Below, piece after piece: positions 26,467 through 35,377 of a stretch of 64,000 nt of DNA. The DNA comes from JAXDJJ01 sp034665745 (GTDB lineage Bacteria > Actinomycetota > CADDZG01 > WHSQ01): positions 1 to 64,000 of the forward strand of contig JAXDJJ010000035.1 of NCBI GenBank assembly GCA_034665745.1, given 5' to 3'. The notes under the pieces were generated by a model. It worked only from the letters and a program-made list of their open reading frames with translations. It did not search any database and was not told the DNA's origin. The position numbers and the translations under genes were made by a program. Position 1 is the first letter of the stretch. Each line of letters starts with the position of its first letter.

Positions 26467-29180
26467 CAGCCCTTCGCTTCGGCCCAATCCTTGCCGAAGG
26501 ACGAATCCACTTCGAGCGGGACCTTCATCTCGGCTACCTGGGTCATCTCGCGCTCGACGAGCTCCTTCGCCTTTTCCTGCTCCTTCTCCGGCACCTCGAA
26601 GACGAGTTCGTCGTGCACAGTGAGGATCATCTGGGTCTCTAGGCCCTCCGACGTCATGGCCTTGTCGACGTTGATCATCGCCAATTTCATGATGTCGGCC
26701 GCAGAGCCCTGGATCGGAGCGTTGAGGGCCTGACGTTCACCGATCGCTCTGACGCGTGGGTTCCCGCTCCCGAGCTCCGGCAGGTATCTACGGCGACCGA
26801 ACATGGTCGTCGTGAATCCGTCGGTGTGAGCTTGATTGACGATCTCGTCGAGGAAGTCCGCGACCCCCCCGAATTGCTCGAAGTATGTGTCCATGATCCC
26901 TTGGGCCTCGGGGACCTCGATGTTCAATCGCTCGGCGAGGCCGGGGGCACCCATCCCGTACGCGAGTCCGTAGTTGACCATCTTGGCGGTCGAGCGATGC
27001 TTCGTCGTCAGACTCTTCTTGTCGACCTTAAAGATGCGCATCGCCGTTTCCGTGTGCACGTCCTCGTCGGTCTTGAACACTTCGAGCAGGATCGGGTCCT
27101 CTGAAAGGTGCGCCATGACGCGCAGCTCGATCTGCGAATAGTCGACCGAAAGCAACAGGTTGCCCGGCTCGGGGATGAAAGCCCGGCGGATCTGCTTACC
27201 GAGGTCTGTGCGGATCGGGATGTTCATGAGGTTCGGGTTGGTGCTCGACAACCTTCCGGTAGCAGCAACCGTCTGGTCGTAAGTGGTGTGCACCCGACCG
27301 TCGTCAGGGTCAACCAAGGGGGGCAGTGCGTCGATGTAGGTGTTCTTGAGCTTCGCAAGCTCCCGGTAGTCGAGGAGCTTGGGAACGAACTCATGTTGAT
27401 CGACAAGCTGTTGCAAGGCTCGAGCGTCGGTAGACAGTCCGGTCTTCGTGCGGCGTGTTGTCTTGAGTCCCAGCTTGTCGTAGAGGAGCACACGCAATTG
27501 GGTCGGCGAGCCGAGGTTGATCCGCTCCCCTGCCAACTCGTAGCACTCCGTCTCGAGCTCGGAGATCCGCTTCTCGAGATCTCGCCCGATCTCGGCGAGG
27601 TAATCGAGGTCGATCTTGATCCCGATCTCTTCCATCGCCGTGAGAATGGGGATCAACGGATGTTCGATCGTCCTGTACAGATCATCCATCCCCAAACGGG
27701 CCAGCTCGGGTTCCACGGCAGTGGCGATCTCGGCAACGGCGAGAGCACGCAGGCTCGCGTCCTCCGCTTCAACCTCGACCGGATCGCCTTCGAGGGCAAG
27801 CGAACCCTGGGCAGCGTCGGGATCGCGTTCGACGCCTTCGATCGCTTTCAGCTCTCGGCCCGAATACTTGCGCGCCATCTCCTCCAAGGAGTAACCGGGC
27901 GCGCCGGGATCTAGCAGATAGGTCCCGACGTGGGTGTCCAGGTGGAGTCCCCGCATCGCGATACCTCCCGCGTGCAACGACAACAGAGCGGCGCGGCCCC
28001 CGTGGACGACCTTCTCTGCCGCGACATCCTCGAGCACCGGTCGGAGCGCTGCCACGGTGTCATCGAGGGTGACGCCATGGGGGCCGATCGGAACGAAACC
28101 AACGTGGCCCTCACCCCACGAGAACGCCAGAGAACGAGGTGCGCCTCGCGGTGTAGCCGGGACGACGTCGATAGCGAAGCGATCCGCCTTCTTCAGATGG
28201 TCTGCAAGCTGACCCAAGGACGTCGCGGAGTCGAAGACCGTTACATCGATCTCGAACGCGTCGCCCTCGCCTTCGGCTGCCTCGGGGAGATCCGACATCA
28301 ACCTCTCGAGAAGCACTCGGAACTCAAGGGACTTGAAGAGCTCGCGAACCTCTTCCATGTCCCACGAACCCATCTTCATCTCGTCGAGCGCAGTGCTCTC
28401 AACGAGGTTCTCGACCAACGCGTCATGTTCGGAGGCAAGGGTGGAGAGTTGTTTGTTGATCGCGACCTGTTCCGCGTGGGCGGCGAGGTTCTCGGCGAGT
28501 TTCGGGGTTTGCTCCGAAGCGTGCGCAACCGCCTCTTCCGCGCTGCCGTATTTCTGAACCAGTTTCGCCGCGGTCTTGGTGCCCACGCCAGGGACGCCGG
28601 GAAGGTTGTCGGAGTTGTCACCTTCGAGTGCCTTCAGGTCCACGTACTTCTCGGGGGGCACGCCGTAGCGCTCTTCGACCGCTTTCGGGTCCATCTCCAC
28701 GATGTCTGAGATCCCCCGACGGTTGTAGAGCACGTGGATCTGCTTGTTGGCGAGCTGGAAGAAATCGCGGTCACCTGTGACGATCCTCACGTCCACCTCG
28801 TCCTCGGCCCGCTTGGCGATGAAAGCGATGATGTCGTCGGCTTCATGGCCGGGGAGTTCGTAGATGGGGATGTGGAGGACCTTCAGCACCTCACGTACGA
28901 GAGGTATCTGCGAAGTGAACGTGTCGGGGGCCTTCGAGCGGTTCGACTTGTACTCGGTGAAGGTCTCGGACCGCTCCAAGGGCGCAGCCATGTCTAGACA
29001 ACAGGCGATGTAGTCCGGTTTCTCGTCTTGCATGACTTTGATCAGCATCGAGGTGAAGCCGAAGACGGCGTTCGTATGCGTTCCGTCGCTCGTCGCAAGG
29101 TCCTCGGGGAGAGCGAAGAACGCGCGGAAAGCCAGCGAATAGCCGTCCAGTAAGAGGAGTTTGGGTCGCTTCTTCGCCAT
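26466..29180 (-). CDS. polA: DNA polymerase I
   Basis: 904 aa. The 5'-3' exonuclease domain occupies about 1-290 (LLLDGYSLAFRAFFALP, then the HEADDIIAF and GDRDFFQL acidic motifs). Residues about 310-490 correspond to the 3'-5' exonuclease fold, but the DxE metal motif is replaced (AIDVVPATP), so proofreading is lost. The polymerase domain has motif A DYSQIELR (Asp680), the O-helix KHRSTAKMVNYGLAYG region and motif C VHDELVFEV (Asp857). It functions in Okazaki-fragment processing and repair gap filling. The start is 38 bp from the divergent DtxR start. Confidence 0.97.
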   Translation of the reverse strand: MAKKRPKLLLLDGYSLAFRAFFALPEDLATSDGTHTNAVFGFTSMLIKVMQDEKPDYIACCLDMAAPLERSETFTEYKSNRSKAPDTFTSQIPLVREVLKVLHIPIYELPGHEADDIIAFIAKRAEDEVDVRIVTGDRDFFQLANKQIHVLYNRRGISDIVEMDPKAVEERYGVPPEKYVDLKALEGDNSDNLPGVPGVGTKTAAKLVQKYGSAEEAVAHASEQTPKLAENLAAHAEQVAINKQLSTLASEHDALVENLVESTALDEMKMGSWDMEEVRELFKSLEFRVLLERLMSDLPEAAEGEGDAFEIDVTVFDSATSLGQLADHLKKADRFAIDVVPATPRGAPRSLAFSWGEGHVGFVPIGPHGVTLDDTVAALRPVLEDVAAEKVVHGGRAALLSLHAGGIAMRGLHLDTHVGTYLLDPGAPGYSLEEMARKYSGRELKAIEGVERDPDAAQGSLALEGDPVEVEAEDASLRALAVAEIATAVEPELARLGMDDLYRTIEHPLIPILTAMEEIGIKIDLDYLAEIGRDLEKRISELETECYELAGERINLGSPTQLRVLLYDKLGLKTTRRTKTGLSTDARALQQLVDQHEFVPKLLDYRELAKLKNTYIDALPPLVDPDDGRVHTTYDQTVAATGRLSSTNPNLMNIPIRTDLGKQIRRAFIPEPGNLLLSVDYSQIELRVMAHLSEDPILLEVFKTDEDVHTETAMRIFKVDKKSLTTKHRSTAKMVNYGLAYGMGAPGLAERLNIEVPEAQGIMDTYFEQFGGVADFLDEIVNQAHTDGFTTTMFGRRRYLPELGSGNPRVRAIGERQALNAPIQGSAADIMKLAMINVDKAMTSEGLETQMILTVHDELVFEVPEKEQEKAKELVEREMTQVAEMKVPLEVDSSFGKDWAEAKG

Positions 29181-29205
29181 CGGACCCAGACTACCGGGGC
29201 TCTCT

Positions 29206-29221
29206 TACAATCCGGAGCGTG
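29206..29221 (+). promoter_or_regulatory. -10-like TACAAT directly ahead of a GTG start (possible leaderless mRNA)
   Basis: TACAAT (29206-29211) is 7 bp upstream of the GTG of the DtxR-family gene. Only a cramped GGAG sits before the start. The spacing fits transcription beginning at the start codon. No convincing -35 element was found. Confidence 0.45.
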
Positions 29222-29899
29222 CCTTCACCCGATCTTCGCGAACTGAACCCGGCTTCCAAGGAGTACCTGGAGGCCATCTTCGAGTTGGGCGAAGAAGGGC
29301 GAGAGGTGCTTCAAGCGCGCGTGGGCGAACGACTCGGACTTGCCCCCGCAACGGTTTCCGAAGGGGTCAAGCGTTTGATCTCGGAGGGTTACGTCACGAT
29401 CGATCCGTCGCGGGAGTTGGTGCTGACCGAACATGGACGCACGATCGCGGAAGCCTTGGTGCGCCGCCATCGTCTGGCCGAGCGGATGCTCGTCGACATC
29501 CTCGGGATCCAGTGGCACAAGTGTCACGAACAAGCTGAGGACTGGGAGAAAGTCATGACGGTCGAAGTCGAGGAAGCGATCCTCGCCAAACTCGAAGGGG
29601 AGGCGACATGCCCGCATGGCAATCCGATCCCGGGAGCTCCCTCGTCGATCACCTGGGCCGACCTCAAGTCCGTCGCACAGATGGATGTCGGTGAAACCTC
29701 CCGCCTAACCCGCTTGCTTGAAGACGTCGAGCTCGACGGCGAAGTCCTGAAGTACCTCGAAGATCACAACCTCATGCCCGGTCGCGACCTCAAGCTCGTC
29801 GAGGTAGCTCCGGATGAGACTCGCACCCTCGAGGTCGAGGGCGAACGCGTCGCGCTAGGACATGCCCTCGCGGACAACCTCTGGGTGCTGCGGAACTAG
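29219..29899 (+). CDS. DtxR/IdeR-family metal-dependent repressor
   Basis: 226 aa from GTG 29219. Residues 1-70 form a winged helix (SKEYLEAIFEL, then LGLAPATVSEGVKRLISEGYV). The dimerisation/metal region (75-140) contains HRLAERMLVDILG, CHEQAEDWE and the ancillary-site block CPHGNPIPG, diagnostic of DtxR/IdeR/MntR. The C-terminal SH3-like domain is present (about 150-226), as in iron-type DtxR. It is convergent with an FTR1 iron permease whose promoter has a matching palindrome, so iron control of that gene is likely (inference). Confidence 0.93.
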   Translation: MPSPDLRELNPASKEYLEAIFELGEEGREVLQARVGERLGLAPATVSEGVKRLISEGYVTIDPSRELVLTEHGRTIAEALVRRHRLAERMLVDILGIQWHKCHEQAEDWEKVMTVEVEEAILAKLEGEATCPHGNPIPGAPSSITWADLKSVAQMDVGETSRLTRLLEDVELDGEVLKYLEDHNLMPGRDLKLVEVAPDETRTLEVEGERVALGHALADNLWVLRN

Positions 29900-29902
29900 G
29901 GC

Positions 29903-30763
29903 TTAAGCAGCAGCTTCCATCTGCGCGGCCTTGACCGTCTGAACCGCTGGTACGTGACGGGTCAAGCCGAGGAACGTGCCACCGACGGGGATCAGATAGA
30001 GGAAGTACACACCGAGCATCTCGATCGATGGTGCCGGAGACCATCCGAAGATGCCCTTCAGGAACTCACCGAACGTCGAGCTTTCGGGGTTGAGGAAACC
30101 GACCGAGCTGATGTCCCACACATGTTCGTTCACGGTTGCCAGATAGCCGGCCTCCTGAAACTCCGCGACCCCTTTGGCAACGAGGCCGGCAGCGAAGAGG
30201 AGCACCAGGATCCCGGTGATCCGGAAGAAGACTCGTAGGTTCACCCTGCGACTGCCCATGTACACGAGATAACCCAAGCCGACGGAGATAGCGAGTCCGA
30301 TGACGCCGCCCATCAGTTGCCCGAGGCTCGAGTGTGTCCCGACACTCGTCGAAACGAGCAGCAGCGCGGTCTCCATCCCTTCGCGAAGGATCGCTATGAA
30401 CGCGATCCCTGCGAGAGCCGTGGCGGACCCGGCTGCGACCGCAGCGTCCACTTTGGCGTGCAGGTCACCCTTTATGTAGCGCGCTTGGCGGGCCATCCAG
30501 AACACCATCCATGTCAGCACTCCGGCGGCCGAGAATGCGATGACGCCTTCGAGAGTCATCTCGGCGGTGCCCTCGAGCTCGCCGAGGACCGTGAAGATCC
30601 CCACGCCGGCGAGGAGCGAGATCGCGATAGCTGCACCCGTGCCGTACCAGATGGTCCGGAACTCGCTCTCACGGCCCAATCGCTTCAGATACGCGAGGAT
30701 GATGGCGACCACTAGGGCCATCTCGAGGCCTTCACGAAGCGTGATCAGTAGGGTGCTGCCCAC
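29903..30763 (-). CDS. FTR1-family iron permease
   Basis: 286 aa from a GTG with AGGAGG upstream. About seven transmembrane segments. The two REGxE motifs that bind Fe3+ in FTR1/EfeU transporters are present: REGLE at the N-terminus (about 10-14) and REGME near 125-130. No EfeO or EfeB partner genes are in the window. The upstream region has a strong -35 and a palindrome over the -10 (see 30804-30837), suggesting iron-dependent repression by the adjacent DtxR-family protein. Confidence 0.93.
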   Translation of the reverse strand: MGSTLLITLREGLEMALVVAIILAYLKRLGRESEFRTIWYGTGAAIAISLLAGVGIFTVLGELEGTAEMTLEGVIAFSAAGVLTWMVFWMARQARYIKGDLHAKVDAAVAAGSATALAGIAFIAILREGMETALLLVSTSVGTHSSLGQLMGGVIGLAISVGLGYLVYMGSRRVNLRVFFRITGILVLLFAAGLVAKGVAEFQEAGYLATVNEHVWDISSVGFLNPESSTFGEFLKGIFGWSPAPSIEMLGVYFLYLIPVGGTFLGLTRHVPAVQTVKAAQMEAAA

Positions 30764-30803
30764 GAAGTGGTCCTCCTAGAGTTAGGTCGTCCGTATCTGC
30801 GGG

Positions 30804-30837
30804 GTTAGGTGTACCTAACACCGCCTCGTTCTGTCAA
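30804..30837 (-). promoter_or_regulatory. Promoter and DtxR-like operator of the FTR1 permease gene
   Basis: On the minus strand TTGACA (30837-30832) is a perfect -35. Where the -10 should lie is the palindrome GTTAGGT-N2-ACCTAAC (30804-30819). Its TTAGGT/ACCTAA arms match the half-sites of DtxR/IdeR boxes, though the 2-bp spacing is shorter than the classical 19-bp box. A further TTAGGT half-site occurs at 30782-30787. Confidence 0.6.
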
Positions 30838-30846
30838 ATGGGGTCG

Positions 30847-30876
30847 TTGACCGGGTGGCTGGGGGCGGGATACGGT
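30847..30876 (+). promoter_or_regulatory. Candidate promoter of gltB
   Basis: TTGACC (30847-30852), an 18-bp spacer and TACGGT (30871-30876) form a plausible sigma-70-type promoter. Its start near 30883 would give a leader of about 70 nt containing the terminator-like hairpin at 30908-30933. It is back to back with the FTR1 promoter. Confidence 0.5.
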
Positions 30877-30907
30877 CCCCTAGACTTCCTCAAGAACCAC
30901 CTGAGCA

Positions 30908-30933
30908 ACGGCGCTCTTGGAGCGCCGTTTTTT
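30908..30933 (+). terminator. Intrinsic terminator-like hairpin in the gltB leader (attenuator candidate)
   Basis: ACGGCGCTC and GAGCGCCGT form a perfect 9-bp stem with a 3-nt loop, followed by TTTTT. It ends 19 bp before the gltB ATG, on the same strand, and has no plus-strand gene within 1 kb upstream. It is therefore positioned as an attenuator rather than as an end-of-gene terminator. Confidence 0.85.
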
Positions 30934-30952
30934 GTTGCCCAGAAAGGGTTCC

Positions 30953-33900
30953 ATGAGCATCTACGACCCAAGCAAAGCAGAGAGAGATGCCTGCGGGATC
31001 GGGTTCCTTGCCGATTCCAGGGGCCGAGCATCGCGCTCGATCGTCGATGGCGCCCTCGAGGCTCTGATGCGCGTCCGTCATCGGGGAGCCCTCAACGCCG
31101 ACGCGCTGACCGGCGACGGCGCAGGTGTGCTCCTTCCTCTCCCCCACACTCTTCTCGGGGCTCCGGATCCCGCGCGTTCGGGAGTCGCGATGTGTTTCCT
31201 GGATCCACTCGACCCAGCGGCCGGCCGCACCGCCGTTGAAGAGGCCTGCACTCAGGAGGGGCTGGTACTCACCGCCTGGCGCAGCGTCCCGATAGACGAA
31301 GCTGCCCTCGGCGATCAAGCCAAGATCGGTATGCCTCTGATCGAACAAGCCATCTGTGAGCGCCCCGAAGGATCCGATGAAGAAGACGGCGAGCGCCGCG
31401 CGTTCCGCGCTCGCCGGCGAGCAGAGAACCGAGCACGCGATGAAAGGGTCCGCCTCTATATCGCGTCGTTCTCGTTCCGAACGATCACCTACAAAGCTCT
31501 CTGTGCCGCGGACCAGCTTGCTGCCTTCTACCCGGACCTCGCCGACGACAGTTACACCGCGTGGTTCGGGATCTTCCATCAGCGATTCGCTACGAACACG
31601 ACCCCAACGTGGGAACGAGCACAACCCTTCCGTTTCCTTGCGCACAACGGCGAGATCAACACGATCCGCGGCAATGTTGCGCTGCTCCGAGCTCGTGAGG
31701 GTCACTTCGGTGCCTCCGACCTCGCTCCTGAAGACTTACTTCAGCCGATCGTCGACACGCGCAGCTCGGACTCTGGGATCCTCGACCAAGCTTTGGAGTT
31801 CCTCGTTCGGGGGGGCCGAGATCTGACGCACGCCGCTTCGATGCTCGTACCGCCGGCATGGGAAGAGGTGATGGGGCTCGGCCAAGAGGTTAAAGACTTC
31901 TTCCACTATCACTCGTGCTTGCTCGAGCCGTGGGACGGGCCCGCGGGTCTCGTGTTCTCCGACGGCAAGCGGGTTGCGGCAGCACTCGATCGCAATGGAT
32001 TACGTCCACTGCGCGTCTCGATATGTGAAGACGGGCTAGTCGCGTGCTCATCAGAAGCAGGAGCGGTTCCGACGCGGGGGCACGGGCGGGTACAGCGTCG
32101 CAAGATCGGCCCGGGCGGATCCTTCCTGGTCGATCCTCAGGCAGGCGGCGCACTCGACGACGCCCACATCAAGCAAGGTTTGGCTAACCGACGTCCGTAT
32201 GGAGACTGGGTTGCCGAGCATCTCGTCGAATCCTCAACCGGCGAGCCCACACCGGCGTTCCGCGACGACCTCTCGGCTCGTCAGGTCGCGGCCGGGTACC
32301 AGAAGGAAGAGTTTACGGTCATCCTGCGTCCGATGGCGACCGATGGTCACGAACCAACGTCTTCCATGGGAGACGACACCGCCCAACCACCCCTGGCGGA
32401 TCACGGTCGGCCAGTGTTCTCGTTCCTGAAACAACGTTTCGCTCAGGTCACGAACCCGCCGATAGATCACCTCCGCGAAAGACACGTCATGTCGATCACG
32501 ACCCGGATCGGAGCACGCGGCCCCCTCTTGCTCGAACGACCCGATTCCGCGGGCCTCCGCGAGTACAGATCGTTCCTGCTGTTCCCGTCGGAGGTAGGAC
32601 GCCTTGAAGCGAGCGGCACGGTCATCGACGCCACGTTCGACGTTCTCGAAGGTCCCGATGGCCTAGAGGACGCGTGCAACTCCACCGCCGCTGCGGCGCA
32701 AGCAGCGGTCGCATCGGGGGCCCAGGTGCTGATCGTCAGTGACCGGGCCTCGGGACCAGACCGAGCAGCGATCCCGTCCGCTCTTGCAGCTGGGGCCATC
32801 CACCACCGCCTCCTGAAGTCAGGACTTCGGTCGCAGACGAGCATCGTGGTCGACGCGGACGACCCCCGTGAGACCCACCATGTTGCCTGTCTGCTGACGA
32901 ACGGAGCAGATGCGGTCTGTCCGCGCCTCGCACTGGAGTCGATCGCCGAGCTCTCAGCGCGGGGTCGCCTCGGTGGTGACACCCCGAACGACAGTGCACA
33001 ACGCAACTACTTCAGCGCGATCGAGGACGGTTTGCTGAAGGTGATGTCAAAGATGGGCATCTCGACGTTGGACTCCTACCGCGGAGCTCAGATCATCGAA
33101 GCTATGGGAGTCGGCCACGACGTCATCGACCTCTGTTTCCCCGGGGTCGAATCGATGCTCGGGGGTCTGTCGTTCGTCGAGCTCGGGGCGGATGTCCTTC
33201 TCCGTCACGCGGCCGCGTTCGAAGCAAAGCCCGTGCTAGCGAACACCGGATACATCAAGTTCAAGAAGGGCGGCGAGTACCACGCCTTCAACCCGAGCGT
33301 TCTAGATGGCTTGCACGAGACCGTTGGGCTCAAAGAGACAACCGACGAGATGAAGGCGGCGCACGAGCTCCAGAAAGCGGCCAAGGGCAGTCCCGACGCG
33401 TACGAGAGGTTCGCCGCGCTGGTCAACGAACGGCCGCCTGCCGAGCCGCGCGATCTGCTGGAGTTCGCTCCTACCGGAGTCCCCATCCCCCTCGATGAGG
33501 TCGAGGACGCAACCGCGATAGCGACCCGGTTCTCGACCGGCGCGATGTCGCACGGTGCTCTATCTGCAGAAGCCCACGAAACCTTGTCGATCGCGTTGAA
33601 CATGATCGGGGGTATGGCCAACACCGGCGAGGGCGGTGAAGCCCCTGAGCGTTACCGCGATTCGAGGAACTCCGGCATCAAGCAGATCGCCTCGGGTCGT
33701 TTCGGTGTGACGCCCGAATACCTCGCCTTCGCGAAAGAGCTGCAGATCAAGATGGCGCAGGGTTCGAAGCCGGGTGAGGGAGGACAGATCCCCGGCGTGA
33801 AGGTGACCGAAGAGATCGCGCGCTTGCGGCACACGGTTCCCGGGGTCGCGTTGATCTCTCCCCCGCCACACCACGACATCTACTCGATCGAAGATCTCGC

Positions 33901-35377
33901 GCAACTCATCTTTGACCTGAAACAAGCGAACAACCGGGCCGACGTATCCGTGAAGCTCGTTGCCTCGGAGGGTGTCGGCACGATCGCTGCCGGCGTGGTC
34001 AAGGGCCTCGCCGATGTCGTGCACATCTCGGGTGGAGACGGCGGGACCGGTGCCAGCCCGCTGTCCTCGATCAAGAACGCAGGGATGCCCTGGGAGATCG
34101 GGCTTGCCGAGGCACAAGCTGCGTTGGTGCACAACGATCTTCGAGGGCGAGCGCGCGTGCGCGTCGACGGAGGCTTCAAGACCGGGCGAGACGTCGTGGT
34201 CGCTGCACTCCTCGGCGCCGACGAATTCTCCTTCGGTACCGCGGTCCTCGTTGCTGAGGGGTGCATCCTCGTGCGCACCTGCCACCGCAACACGTGTCCT
34301 GTTGGGATCGCGAGCCAGGATCCTCTCCTGCGTGCGAAATTCGCAGGAACCCCCGAGATGGTGGCGCGCTACCTTCTCCTCGTCGCCGAAGAAGCGCGGT
34401 TGCTGTTGGCGTCCCTGGGCCTGCGATCTATCGCAGAAGCGGTGGGGCGTTCCGACCTGCTGCGAAAGAGGGTCACGGGCGATACCCGCGCCGACTCGCT
34501 CGATATCGACGTCCTCAGGATCGATCCCGGAGATCACGAGCGGTCGTTCACCGGCTCGCTACCGATCCAGAAACCAAGGTCTTCCTTGGGTGATCGTCTG
34601 TATGACGACGCTATCGACGTTTTGCGCGAGGGCCGCGAAGCCGAGCTCGAGTACACCATCGTTACAGCAGATCGCACCATCGGAGCTCGACTCGGGTGCG
34701 CAATCGGGTTCGAGCTCGGCGTCGCGAAACCGTCCGGCAAGGTGAAAGCTCGATTCGACGGTGAGGCCGGTCAATCATTCGGAGCGTTCCTCGCCGACGG
34801 GATCGAGCTAACGCTGGTCGGTGAAGCCAACGACTACGTCTGTAAGGGGATGGGCGGGGGCCGCGTCGTCATCCGGCCGCCCGCGAACGATGCCGGTGAC
34901 CCTTACCTCGTCGGCAACACCGTTCTCTACGGTGCGACCGGGGGGCAGCTCTACATCGCGGGTCGCGCCGGAGAACGCTTCGCGGTGCGCAACTCGGGTG
35001 CCGTCGCGGTGGTCGAAGGAACCGGCGATCACACCTGTGAGTACATGACCGCGGGAGCCGTCGTCATCCTTGGACCGACCGGCCGCAACTTGGGGGCCGG
35101 GATGAGCGGTGGCGAGGCATATGTCTACGACCCGGACACAGAGTTGGACGCGAACCTCAATCACCAACTCGTTGGAACCTATGCACCGACCGAGGGACAG
35201 CTCGAGTCGTTGCGAAGGATCATCGCCCGTCATCACGACGCGACCGATTCAGCTATCGCCGAAGCCATCCTCGATGACTGGGAGACGACCTCCGCTCACT
35301 TCAAGAGGATCGCCCCGGTAGCAGAGGTTGCGCGCCTAGAAGCCCTCTTCGAAGGCACCGAGGTCTCCTGGGTCTAA
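30953..35377 (+). CDS. gltB: Glutamate synthase large subunit
   Basis: 1474 aa from ATG 30953 (AAAGGG upstream). The glutamine amidotransferase domain occupies about 14-420; Cys14 (ERDACGIGF) becomes the N-terminal nucleophile after removal of a 13-residue propeptide. The central and FMN-binding synthase domains follow (about 470-1190), with the 3Fe-4S cysteines Cys1104, Cys1110 and Cys1115 in CILVRTCHRNTC. The C-terminal GXGXG beta-helix runs to the end. It converts glutamine plus 2-oxoglutarate to two glutamates. No gltD is adjacent, so the electron donor (GltD elsewhere, or ferredoxin) is open. The last 4 bp overlap the convergent uracil glycosylase gene. Confidence 0.97.
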   Translation: MSIYDPSKAERDACGIGFLADSRGRASRSIVDGALEALMRVRHRGALNADALTGDGAGVLLPLPHTLLGAPDPARSGVAMCFLDPLDPAAGRTAVEEACTQEGLVLTAWRSVPIDEAALGDQAKIGMPLIEQAICERPEGSDEEDGERRAFRARRRAENRARDERVRLYIASFSFRTITYKALCAADQLAAFYPDLADDSYTAWFGIFHQRFATNTTPTWERAQPFRFLAHNGEINTIRGNVALLRAREGHFGASDLAPEDLLQPIVDTRSSDSGILDQALEFLVRGGRDLTHAASMLVPPAWEEVMGLGQEVKDFFHYHSCLLEPWDGPAGLVFSDGKRVAAALDRNGLRPLRVSICEDGLVACSSEAGAVPTRGHGRVQRRKIGPGGSFLVDPQAGGALDDAHIKQGLANRRPYGDWVAEHLVESSTGEPTPAFRDDLSARQVAAGYQKEEFTVILRPMATDGHEPTSSMGDDTAQPPLADHGRPVFSFLKQRFAQVTNPPIDHLRERHVMSITTRIGARGPLLLERPDSAGLREYRSFLLFPSEVGRLEASGTVIDATFDVLEGPDGLEDACNSTAAAAQAAVASGAQVLIVSDRASGPDRAAIPSALAAGAIHHRLLKSGLRSQTSIVVDADDPRETHHVACLLTNGADAVCPRLALESIAELSARGRLGGDTPNDSAQRNYFSAIEDGLLKVMSKMGISTLDSYRGAQIIEAMGVGHDVIDLCFPGVESMLGGLSFVELGADVLLRHAAAFEAKPVLANTGYIKFKKGGEYHAFNPSVLDGLHETVGLKETTDEMKAAHELQKAAKGSPDAYERFAALVNERPPAEPRDLLEFAPTGVPIPLDEVEDATAIATRFSTGAMSHGALSAEAHETLSIALNMIGGMANTGEGGEAPERYRDSRNSGIKQIASGRFGVTPEYLAFAKELQIKMAQGSKPGEGGQIPGVKVTEEIARLRHTVPGVALISPPPHHDIYSIEDLAQLIFDLKQANNRADVSVKLVASEGVGTIAAGVVKGLADVVHISGGDGGTGASPLSSIKNAGMPWEIGLAEAQAALVHNDLRGRARVRVDGGFKTGRDVVVAALLGADEFSFGTAVLVAEGCILVRTCHRNTCPVGIASQDPLLRAKFAGTPEMVARYLLLVAEEARLLLASLGLRSIAEAVGRSDLLRKRVTGDTRADSLDIDVLRIDPGDHERSFTGSLPIQKPRSSLGDRLYDDAIDVLREGREAELEYTIVTADRTIGARLGCAIGFELGVAKPSGKVKARFDGEAGQSFGAFLADGIELTLVGEANDYVCKGMGGGRVVIRPPANDAGDPYLVGNTVLYGATGGQLYIAGRAGERFAVRNSGAVAVVEGTGDHTCEYMTAGAVVILGPTGRNLGAGMSGGEAYVYDPDTELDANLNHQLVGTYAPTEGQLESLRRIIARHHDATDSAIAEAILDDWETTSAHFKRIAPVAEVARLEALFEGTEVSWV

